From: RPQJ01 sp036277615
GTDB lineage: Bacteria; Pseudomonadota; Gammaproteobacteria; Steroidobacterales; Steroidobacteraceae
DNA length: 10,591 nt
Assembly (NCBI GenBank): GCA_036277615.1
Contig: DASUMQ010000067.1
Location: 1-10,591, forward strand
Direction: 5' to 3'
A model generated the notes under the pieces. The model was not told where the DNA came from. It did not search any database and worked only from the letters and a program-made list of their open reading frames with translations. How positions within the stretch are numbered: the first letter of the stretch is position 1; every line of letters begins with the position of its first letter. The position numbers were made by a program, and so were the translations under genes. Below are positions 1 through 5,788 of this stretch, one piece after another.

Positions 1-965
1 TTCTGGCCGTCCAGGCCGTAGGCCGACCGCACGATGCCGGCCGCCGCGTCGTCGAGGTTGGCCCCGGCCGTGACGATGCACGGGTTCTTGCCGCCCATCT
101 CGGCGATGCAGGGTCGTGGCCACGGACCCGCCGTCATTTGCCGGAGCAACTGCATCCCGACCGCGACCGAACCGGTGAACGTGATGCCGGCGGTGGCCGG
201 ATGCGTCGCGAGCGCCTCGCCGATCTCGCGGCCCGGGCCCGACAGGTACTGGAACACGCCGGACGGCAGGCCTGCGTCGCGAACGCAGTCGGCGAGCAGC
301 CGGCCGGCCCACGGCGTGTCGGTCGAGCCCTTGACCACGACGGTGTTGCCGGTCACGAGCGCCGCCGCCGCCGGCCCGCCCGCGAGCGCAAGCGGAAAGT
401 TGAACGGCGCGATCACGACCCAGGCGCCGTAGGGGCGCATCACGCTGCGGTTCGTCGACACGATGCCGGCGAGCGGGTCGTTCGGCAGTGCGCGCTCGTA
501 GCCCGCGTGCTGCTCGAAGTCGTCCGCGTAGTGCCGGAAGAAGTCGACGGTCTCCTGCGCCTCGCCGAGCGCTTCCATGCGGTTCTTGCCGACCTCGAGC
601 GCGAGCGCGGCGGCAATCTCGTAGACACGCGTCTCCATGACGTCCGCCACGCGTCGCACCAGGCGCGCGCGCTCCGCGACGGGGGTCGCGCGCCATGCCG
701 GGAACGCCCGCTGCGCGACGTCCATCGCCAGCGAGACGTGCGCCGCGCTGGCGACCGCGAACTCGCCGAGCACGATCTCGTCGTCGATCGGGCTTACGCG
801 CGTCACGTACGAGCCCGCGGCGACGTCGGCGCCGTCGAGAAACAGGTCGTGACGACCGCCGAGGGTGTCGCGCACGCGGCCCAGCGCCGCATCGAACCGG
901 TCGTGCAGCTCGGCGGGCGGGTCGAACATCGTCGCGTAGGTCAGGCGAAAGCCCATGGCCGTCAT
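1..965 (-). CDS. Aldehyde dehydrogenase, P5C dehydrogenase (RocA)-like, N-terminal 321 residues, cut by window edge
   Basis: NAD(P)-dependent oxidation of an aldehyde or semialdehyde to the acid in the cytoplasm. Visible are the substrate-site PFNF motif with the oxyanion Asn189, the cofactor-binding Lys212 in VVVK, the Rossmann-loop motif FTGS...G (263-270), and the general-base Glu289 in AEMGGKNP. The protein leaves the window at GLDGQ, where family members continue with KCS, so the catalytic cysteine lies just outside. The long N-terminal part with a DxxxxRVSPIDDE segment resembles 1-pyrroline-5-carboxylate dehydrogenases more than betaine or succinic-semialdehyde enzymes. The start is the ATG at 965-963, which overlaps the aminotransferase stop as ATGA. 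A second in-frame ATG at 956-954 is possible. I see no clear Shine-Dalgarno, as expected for coupled translation. The substrate cannot be read from this fragment; the partner aminotransferase suggests an omega-semialdehyde. Confidence 0.9.
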   Translation of the reverse strand, partial: MTAMGFRLTYATMFDPPAELHDRFDAALGRVRDTLGGRHDLFLDGADVAAGSYVTRVSPIDDEIVLGEFAVASAAHVSLAMDVAQRAFPAWRATPVAERARLVRRVADVMETRVYEIAAALALEVGKNRMEALGEAQETVDFFRHYADDFEQHAGYERALPNDPLAGIVSTNRSVMRPYGAWVVIAPFNFPLALAGGPAAAALVTGNTVVVKGSTDTPWAGRLLADCVRDAGLPSGVFQYLSGPGREIGEALATHPATAGITFTGSVAVGMQLLRQMTAGPWPRPCIAEMGGKNPCIVTAGANLDDAAAGIVRSAYGLDGQ

Positions 966-2296
966 CCCGGAGGGGTCGAAGATGCGCGTGGAAAGTGGCG
1001 CGCGAGCAGGTCGTCGAGCAATTCGAGCGCGTCCGCAAGCTCGCGCTCCTCGATCACCAGCGGCGGCGCGATCAACAGCAGGTTGCCACGCGCCCCGAAC
1101 GACACGCCTGCGGCGAGCGCGTCCGCGAGCAGTGCCGCCAGCGCCGGCGCGGTCTGCGGCCACGGCGCGAGCGGCTCGCGCGTGCCGCGGTCGCGCACGA
1201 GCTCGAGCACGGCAAAGAGGCCGTGGCCCCCGCGTACGTCGCCGATGACGGCGTGCTGCGTGGCGAGTCGCTCGAGTCGTTCACGCAGCAGCGGCCCCAG
1301 TCGGCGCGACCGCTCGACGAGCCCGTCCTCGCGGTATGCGTCGATCGCGGCCGAGCCGGCGGCGCATGCGAGGGGATGACCGCAATACGTCAGTCCCGTG
1401 CCGAGCACCCGGTCGTCGAGCCGGCGCGCGATTTCGCGCGAGAGCACGACGGCGCCCAGGGGGAGCATGGCGCCGGTGAGCCCTTTCGCGAGCGTGATCA
1501 CGTCCGGGCGACCGGCGTCGCCGTGGTGCTGCCACGCGAACCACTCGCCGCAGCGGCCGAACGCGCTCATGACCTCGTCCGCGATCAGCGGGATCGCACG
1601 CGCCCGCGTTTCGCGGCGCACGGCGGGCCAGTAGGTGTCGGGGGCGACGATGCCGTTCGAGCCCGCGTTCGGTTCGACGATCACGGCCGCCACGCGCTCC
1701 GCGCCGAAATGGTCGATGCGCTCCGCGACCGCGGTCGCTGCCCGCTCGCCACACTCGGCGTCGCTCGCGCTGCCGAACGGGCAGCGATACGCGTACGGCG
1801 GTGCGACGTGGCTCACGTGCATCGCGTCCGGGTCGATCATCGCGCGCGTGCGCGTGTCGCCCGAGAGCGCCATCGCCAGGTGCGTCGAGCCGTGATACGA
1901 ACGGTCGCGCGCGACCACCACGCCGCGGGGCCGGTCGAGTGCCTGGCGCACGATCTTGACCGCATGTTCGTTCGCATCGGCGCCGCCGAGCGTGAAGAAC
2001 ACACGGCCGCCGTCGAAACCGGCGAGGGCGAGCAGTTTGTCGGCGAGCTCGGCACGGGGACGAGCGCCCCACGCGTTGGTCACGAAGCAAAGCCGTTCGG
2101 CCTGTTCGCGGATCGCCGCGACCACGCGCGGGTGCTGGTGGCCCAGGTTGCTGCATTCGGCGAGGCTGCTCATGTCGAGCACGCGCCCGCCGTCTTCGAG
2201 GTGCAGCCACGCGCCCGCGCCGCCCACCACGGTCGGCGCGTTCCACTGCGACTGCGCGCACCAGCTGTGCAGGACCGTGTCTCGCTCGGCGTTCAA
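962..2296 (-). CDS. Class III (omega) aminotransferase, PLP-dependent
   Basis: Fold-type I PLP enzyme that moves an amino group from an omega- or alpha-amino compound to a keto acid, giving an aldehyde or ketone. Numbering is from the TTG start (444 aa). Visible are NLGHQHP (50-56), the PLP-phosphate region GGADANE (104-110), SYHGST (133-138), DEV with cofactor-binding Asp240, the Schiff-base Lys271 in LAKG, and GLTYCGHPLACAAG (301-314). The pattern DEVMxxFGRCGEWFA and GLTYxGHPL is typical of the taurine-pyruvate/beta-alanine-like subgroup, but substrate is not decided by this. I prefer TTG 2296 because GGGGGAG precedes it and homologous N-termini begin near this point. A frame extension to GTG 2359 adds 21 unconvincing residues (465 aa total). 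The coupled aldehyde dehydrogenase downstream would oxidise the aldehyde product. The exported M3-like peptidase lies 79 nt upstream. Confidence 0.9.
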   Translation of the reverse strand: MNAERDTVLHSWCAQSQWNAPTVVGGAGAWLHLEDGGRVLDMSSLAECSNLGHQHPRVVAAIREQAERLCFVTNAWGARPRAELADKLLALAGFDGGRVFFTLGGADANEHAVKIVRQALDRPRGVVVARDRSYHGSTHLAMALSGDTRTRAMIDPDAMHVSHVAPPYAYRCPFGSASDAECGERAATAVAERIDHFGAERVAAVIVEPNAGSNGIVAPDTYWPAVRRETRARAIPLIADEVMSAFGRCGEWFAWQHHGDAGRPDVITLAKGLTGAMLPLGAVVLSREIARRLDDRVLGTGLTYCGHPLACAAGSAAIDAYREDGLVERSRRLGPLLRERLERLATQHAVIGDVRGGHGLFAVLELVRDRGTREPLAPWPQTAPALAALLADALAAGVSFGARGNLLLIAPPLVIEERELADALELLDDLLARHFPRASSTPPG

Positions 2297-2300
2297 CGCG

Positions 2301-2307
2301 CTCCCCC
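2301..2307 (-). promoter_or_regulatory. Ribosome binding site deciding the aminotransferase start
   Basis: The minus strand reads GGGGGAG, then CGCG, then TTG at 2296. The spacing is slightly short (4 nt), but no comparable purine run precedes the longer GTG 2359 option. This supports the shorter start. Confidence 0.45.
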
Positions 2308-2322
2308 GTTCGACACCAGCCG

Positions 2323-2351
2323 ATAATCGCACAGCTGATTCGCACTGCGAA
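2323..2351 (-). promoter_or_regulatory. Candidate sigma-70-type promoter before the aminotransferase
   Basis: On the minus strand TTCGCA (2351-2346, 4 of 6 matches to TTGACA) is followed after exactly 17 nt by GATTAT (2328-2323, 4 of 6 to TATAAT). Transcription would begin near 2316, about 20 nt before the TTG start and upstream of its GGGGGAG site. If real, it gives the aminotransferase/aldehyde dehydrogenase pair its own promoter and rules out the GTG 2359 start. In GC-rich DNA a match of this quality can occur by chance. Confidence 0.25.
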
Positions 2352-2375
2352 CGATGCACGGTCGCGCCCCGACGA

Positions 2376-4016
2376 CTATCCCGGCCCTGTGCGGCGCAAC
2401 TGGCGCAGCAACGCGTCCGGTGACACGGGCCGGCCGAGCAGGTCGCGCATCAGCGTGCGCGTGTCGCGTTCCGAGCCGAAACGCAGCAGTTGCTCGCCCA
2501 GCCACGGATACCAACGCGGGTTGCCGGTGTCGAACGGGCCGACGGCGCCGGCTACGCGGTCACGGATCTCGGCCGTGAGCACGGCGCCGAGCCCGTAATT
2601 GACCATGTAGCCGGGGTTGCCCGCGAGTTGCACGCGCATGGCCCACCAGGGCACCTCGGGGTGCGGCGCGATGTGGAGGTAGCGGTGGGTGATGTCGGTC
2701 CACACCGCGTTCGGGTCCGACGCCGGATCGCGCAGCAGCCGCAGCTCGAACAGCGACCAGGCGACGTCGAGCACGACGTTCGCGAACAGCGCCCGCATCG
2801 AGGTAGCCTCGTCGGTCGCAGCGCCGAGGTACCGCCGCTGCCACGCCGGCTCGTGCACGCTCCACGAGGTTACGTCGGCGAACGCTTCGACGAACAGCGT
2901 GTCCGGCCAGTCCATGTACGCGGGCCGCGTGCGGATTGCGCTCACGTGCACCGCGTGGCCGTTCTCGTGCACGAGTTCGTTGAGCGAGAAGAGCCCGCCG
3001 GACGGATACGTGCCGAGCACGCGCGCACGCGGGCGATGCCATGCGCCGTCGACCATGCGCCCGCGCTCGAGAAAGTCGGAATAGGCGAGCGGCGACTTGT
3101 CGGGACGGGGCTCGAGGTCGAACACGACGCGGAGGCTGTCGAGGTCGGCGCCGAGGTCGCGGTAGAAACGCCGGGTGGCGGGCAACAGCACCGAGGCGGG
3201 AATGTGTGATTGCAGCTCGCGGTTCGCGCGGCCGTGGACGTAGCGGAAGTCCCACGGTTCGACCGGGTCACCGCCCGGGTTGGCCGCGCGCCAGGCCTCG
3301 AGCACCTGCACGAGCCAGCGCTCGACCGTCGCGGTGTCGACACCGATCGCACGGGCGGCGGCGTCGATCTCGGAACCTTCGCGACGCGCCTGCGCGGCGG
3401 CCAGCGCGATCATCCGCCGATACGGGCTGTCGGCCTCGTTGCGACCGTTGAGGGCGCTCCAGAGCGGCCGGAAGGCATCGAAGATCGCCTTGCGCTGCGC
3501 GGGGTCGTCGACCACGTGCAACAGTTGCAGCGCCGTGCCGCGATCGATCTCGCCGGCGCCGTGACGCAGGTGATTGCCGTGCTCGACGTAGCAGCTCACG
3601 AGGGCCGCGCGCAGGTCGTCGTACCCGAGCTCGCGACGTCCGGCGTCCCGGCACTCGCGTGGACGCGCGCCGTCGGTCGAGTCGTCGCTGTCCAGCGCCG
3701 ACAGCGTGCGACGCATGGCCTCCACGGCGCGGCGGTCGTCGTCGGTCGTCGTTTGGCCGGGCCCGAGCGCCTGCATCGCCGCCTCGAGCCCGCGACGGGT
3801 CGCAGCCTGCACCGTCCTCCAGTCGGCTAGATCGCGATCCCGGTAGCGTGCGGCGCCGCCCGATTCGAGGTAGCCGACGGCGCCGACGGCATCGAGGTGA
3901 TCGATGAACGCCGTCTCGGCGCGGGTCAAGGTTGCCGGCGTGCCGGCGCCGTGCACGGCGCAGGCCGGGCCGAAGAGGATCAGTGCGACGAGCAGGCCCG
4001 GGAGTGCACGGTGCAT
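2376..4016 (-). CDS. Exported M3-like zinc metallopeptidase
   Basis: A 546-residue gluzincin peptidase. The zinc site is HENGHAVH (His350, Glu351, His354), which fits the M3-family HExGHxxH signature. The third ligand is probably Glu377 in FVEAFAD, 23 residues later, where M3 enzymes have a similar FVEAPSQ segment. The conserved tyrosine-rich region near the C-terminus appears as GYMVNYGLGAVLTAEI (469-484). Residues 1-20 form a hydrophobic signal peptide with likely cleavage after ACA, so it should act in the periplasm; most studied M3 enzymes are cytoplasmic. Two oddities are Asn352, where Phe, Met or Tyr is usual, and apparently Gln463 where the M3 HxxGY-type histidine would fall by my by-eye alignment. 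It probably cleaves short peptides. The gene sits 39 nt after the retropepsin-like protease gene and 79 nt before the aminotransferase. The start is ATG 4016 with only a weak CAGG upstream. Confidence 0.85.
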   Translation of the reverse strand: MHRALPGLLVALILFGPACAVHGAGTPATLTRAETAFIDHLDAVGAVGYLESGGAARYRDRDLADWRTVQAATRRGLEAAMQALGPGQTTTDDDRRAVEAMRRTLSALDSDDSTDGARPRECRDAGRRELGYDDLRAALVSCYVEHGNHLRHGAGEIDRGTALQLLHVVDDPAQRKAIFDAFRPLWSALNGRNEADSPYRRMIALAAAQARREGSEIDAAARAIGVDTATVERWLVQVLEAWRAANPGGDPVEPWDFRYVHGRANRELQSHIPASVLLPATRRFYRDLGADLDSLRVVFDLEPRPDKSPLAYSDFLERGRMVDGAWHRPRARVLGTYPSGGLFSLNELVHENGHAVHVSAIRTRPAYMDWPDTLFVEAFADVTSWSVHEPAWQRRYLGAATDEATSMRALFANVVLDVAWSLFELRLLRDPASDPNAVWTDITHRYLHIAPHPEVPWWAMRVQLAGNPGYMVNYGLGAVLTAEIRDRVAGAVGPFDTGNPRWYPWLGEQLLRFGSERDTRTLMRDLLGRPVSPDALLRQLRRTGPG

Positions 4017-4022
4017 CGCCTG

Positions 4023-4028
4023 ATCATA
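4023..4028 (-). promoter_or_regulatory. TATGAT -10-like hexamer, possible leaderless start of the peptidase
   Basis: The minus strand has TATGAT (5 of 6 matches to TATAAT, and fitting the TANNNT leaderless pattern) ending exactly 6 nt before ATG 4016. A transcript from it would start at or next to the start codon. I see no convincing -35 at 16-18 nt, and the peptidase lacks a strong Shine-Dalgarno. It is only 39 nt from the preceding gene, so cotranscription is equally possible. Confidence 0.25.
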
Positions 4029-4055
4029 GCCAACCCGGCGCCGCGACGGGCCCGC

Positions 4056-5018
4056 TCACGGCCGCGTCTTCACCTGCATTTCCTCGCGCCGGTAATCCAG
4101 GATCAGCGTATCGACCCGGCCGAGCACGTCCATGCCGATCATCAGCGCGGGCGTCGAGGTCAGCTTCCAGTGCTCGAAGATGTGCAGGTCCGCGAACCGG
4201 ATCTCCGCGCGGCGCACGATCAGGTCGCCGGCGACGATGCTCGGGATCCGCACCCGCATGGCCGGCTGCACGTCCTCGGTCACGCCGATGATTGCGTCGT
4301 CGAACGGGTCCTGCTCGCCGCGTCGCCGCGCGAGCGCCTCGTGCAGCGCGAGGTTGCCGACGGTTGCCTGCCCGCCGGTGTCGATGATCGCGAGCGTCGG
4401 CACCGGACCCACCATCACCTGCGCCCGGAGACCGTGCGCGCGGACGTAATCGAGCGGAATGACGGAGTAGCCGGCCGGCGCTTCCTGCTTGCGCGACCGT
4501 GCGATGTGGATGCGGTCGCTGCGGAATTCGATCACGATGCGCTTGTCGCGCAGGCCGTCGCCGCCGAGCACGCCGTCCGCGCCGCCGAACACGTCGGCGA
4601 CGATCGGCAGCGTGACGTCGTCGACGCGCAACTCGCCGAATTCGAGTGAGCGGACCTTGACGGTCGGGACGACCGCGGAGCCCGTGACACCGCGCACCCG
4701 AGCGCCGTCCGGTTTCACCGTCAACCCCAGTTGCTCGACGACGCGCGGGATCAGCGCGGAGCGCGTCGCGCCGGTGTCGAGCACCAGTCGGAACGGGCCC
4801 CGTCCGTCGATCAGCACCGGCGCCCAGATCCGGCCGATCGCGTCGCGGGTCGTGGGCGCCACGTAGCGCGGCTCCGGCGCCGTCACTACGACTTCCTCGA
4901 CCGGCGCGGCGGCGCCGTCGGGTACGACGGTATCGACCGCGGCCGAGGCGGCTGCAGCGACCAGCGCGACCGCGCCGGCCAGTGCGCCGCAGCGACGACG
5001 GGAGAGGACACCTGCCAT
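4056..5018 (-). CDS. Two-lobed retropepsin-like aspartic protease, exported
   Basis: A 320-residue aspartic protease with both lobes in one chain. Lobe 1 has LVLDTGATRSALI with catalytic Asp81 (DTG 81-83) and the flap/core motif GVLGGDGL (149-156). Lobe 2 has LAIIDTGGQATVGNL with Asp213 (DTG 213-215) and LMIGMDVLG (292-300). The DTG plus later (I/L)xGxDxL pairs match the retropepsin/Asp_protease_2 fold twice. Residues 8-27 are a basic-then-hydrophobic signal peptide or anchor, giving an envelope location, followed by a linker of about 35 residues. Cellular retropepsin-like domains usually dimerise; here two tandem copies could form the active site intramolecularly. The start is ATG 5018. The open frame continues far upstream through the antisense of the SDR and permease genes, but that extension is a GC artefact. 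It is the first gene of a same-strand block and diverges from the SDR gene. The substrate is unknown. Confidence 0.88.
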   Translation of the reverse strand: MAGVLSRRRCGALAGAVALVAAAASAAVDTVVPDGAAAPVEEVVVTAPEPRYVAPTTRDAIGRIWAPVLIDGRGPFRLVLDTGATRSALIPRVVEQLGLTVKPDGARVRGVTGSAVVPTVKVRSLEFGELRVDDVTLPIVADVFGGADGVLGGDGLRDKRIVIEFRSDRIHIARSRKQEAPAGYSVIPLDYVRAHGLRAQVMVGPVPTLAIIDTGGQATVGNLALHEALARRRGEQDPFDDAIIGVTEDVQPAMRVRIPSIVAGDLIVRRAEIRFADLHIFEHWKLTSTPALMIGMDVLGRVDTLILDYRREEMQVKTRP

Positions 5019-5047
5019 GGCGGACGTATACCACCAGCCCCGGGGAC

Positions 5048-5053
5048 TAGAAT
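5048..5053 (+). promoter_or_regulatory. Candidate -10 hexamer for the SDR gene
   Basis: TAGAAT matches TATAAT at 5 of 6 positions and lies about 55 nt before the SDR start, in the 90-bp divergent gap. No good -35 lies at the usual 16-18 nt distance. An 8-bp palindrome CCCCGGGG (5038-5045) sits next to it and could be chance in this composition. Confidence 0.25.
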
Positions 5054-5096
5054 GCGCGTTCAGCCGGCGACACGACGGTCGTCGGGGCGGCGCGGC

Positions 5097-5104
5097 AAGG
5101 AGGT
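5097..5104 (+). promoter_or_regulatory. Strong ribosome binding site of the SDR gene
   Basis: AAGGAGGT is a perfect anti-16S match, 4 nt before ATG 5109. It fixes the start firmly; longer in-frame extensions upstream are not credible. Confidence 0.85.
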
Positions 5105-5108
5105 CATC

Positions 5109-5771
5109 ATGGGTATCGCGGTCGTCACCGGGGCCAATCGCGGGATCGGGCTGGAACTGGTGCGCCAGCTCGCGGCGCGGGGCACCGAAACCGTCGCCGT
5201 CTGCCGCCATCGCTCTCGCGAGCTCGACGCGCTGGGGGTGCCGGTGGAGGACGATTGCGACGTCACCGACCACCGCACGTGGTCGCGGCTGGCGACGCGC
5301 TTCGCCGGCGCCGAGATCAGCCTGCTCGTGCAGAACGCCGGCATGCTCGTGACCGATGCGCTCGCCGATGCCGACCCCGACGACGTGCGGGCACAGTTCG
5401 AGCTGAACTCGCTGGCGCCGTTGTTCCTCACGCGGGCACTGCTGCCGCGCATGCGGCCGGGCGCCAAGGTTGCGCTGATCACGAGTCGCATGGGCTCGAT
5501 GGCCGACAACGGCTCGGGAGGGTATTACGGCTACCGCATGAGCAAGGCTGCGCTCAACGCCGCGGGTGTGTCGCTCGCCATCGACCTGAAGCCGCACGGC
5601 ATCGCGGTCGCGATCCTGCATCCGGGCGCCGTGCGCACGGAGATGACCGGCGGCTCCGGCATGATCGACGCGGAAGAATCGGTGCGGGGCCTGCTGCGGC
5701 GGATCGACGAGCTCACGCTCGACGACAGCGGCCGCTTCATGCACCAGAACGGCCAGCCGCTGCCCTGGTAG
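5109..5771 (+). CDS. Short-chain dehydrogenase/reductase, C-factor/sniffer type
   Basis: A 220-residue classical-fold SDR that oxidises or reduces a carbonyl or alcohol with NAD(P)(H) in the cytoplasm. The nucleotide-binding motif TGANRGIG is at 7-14, NAG at 76-78, the structural Asn100 in ELNSLAP, probable catalytic Ser126 in ITSRMGS, and the active site YRMSK with Tyr142 and Lys146. The extra spacing between Ser and Tyr, with the ADNGSGGYYGYRMSKAALN arrangement, is the pattern of the C-factor/sniffer subgroup. Basic residues after beta strand 2 (CRHR, 32-35) suggest NADP(H). The substrate is unknown. It stands alone: it diverges from the aspartic protease gene, and its stop is 14 nt from the convergent permease stop. 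The start is set by a perfect Shine-Dalgarno. Confidence 0.92.
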   Translation: MGIAVVTGANRGIGLELVRQLAARGTETVAVCRHRSRELDALGVPVEDDCDVTDHRTWSRLATRFAGAEISLLVQNAGMLVTDALADADPDDVRAQFELNSLAPLFLTRALLPRMRPGAKVALITSRMGSMADNGSGGYYGYRMSKAALNAAGVSLAIDLKPHGIAVAILHPGAVRTEMTGGSGMIDAEESVRGLLRRIDELTLDDSGRFMHQNGQPLPW

Positions 5772-5788
5772 GCGCGTGGCGCCTGCTA
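5766..5788. terminator. Hairpin spanning the convergent SDR and permease stop codons
   Basis: TGGTAGGCGC (5766-5775) pairs with GCGCCTGCTA (5779-5788) around a GTG loop, with two G-T wobbles; the core AGGCGC/GCGCCT is perfect. Both stop codons, TAG at 5769-5771 on plus and TAG at 5788-5786 on minus, lie inside the stem. Position and symmetry suggest a shared terminator, but there is no T-tract on either side, so factor-independent termination is doubtful. Confidence 0.4.

Noticed and set aside
138..2326. Long plus-strand open frames antisense to the aldehyde dehydrogenase and aminotransferase genes
   Set aside because: Their translations are Arg/Ala/His-rich without domains and mirror real minus-strand genes. 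They result from GC-biased third codon positions.
2490..4649. Plus-strand open frames opposite the two protease genes
   Set aside because: The translations are low-complexity and Arg/Val/His-rich, without motifs, signal peptides or ribosome binding sites. The opposite strand carries clear enzyme motifs.
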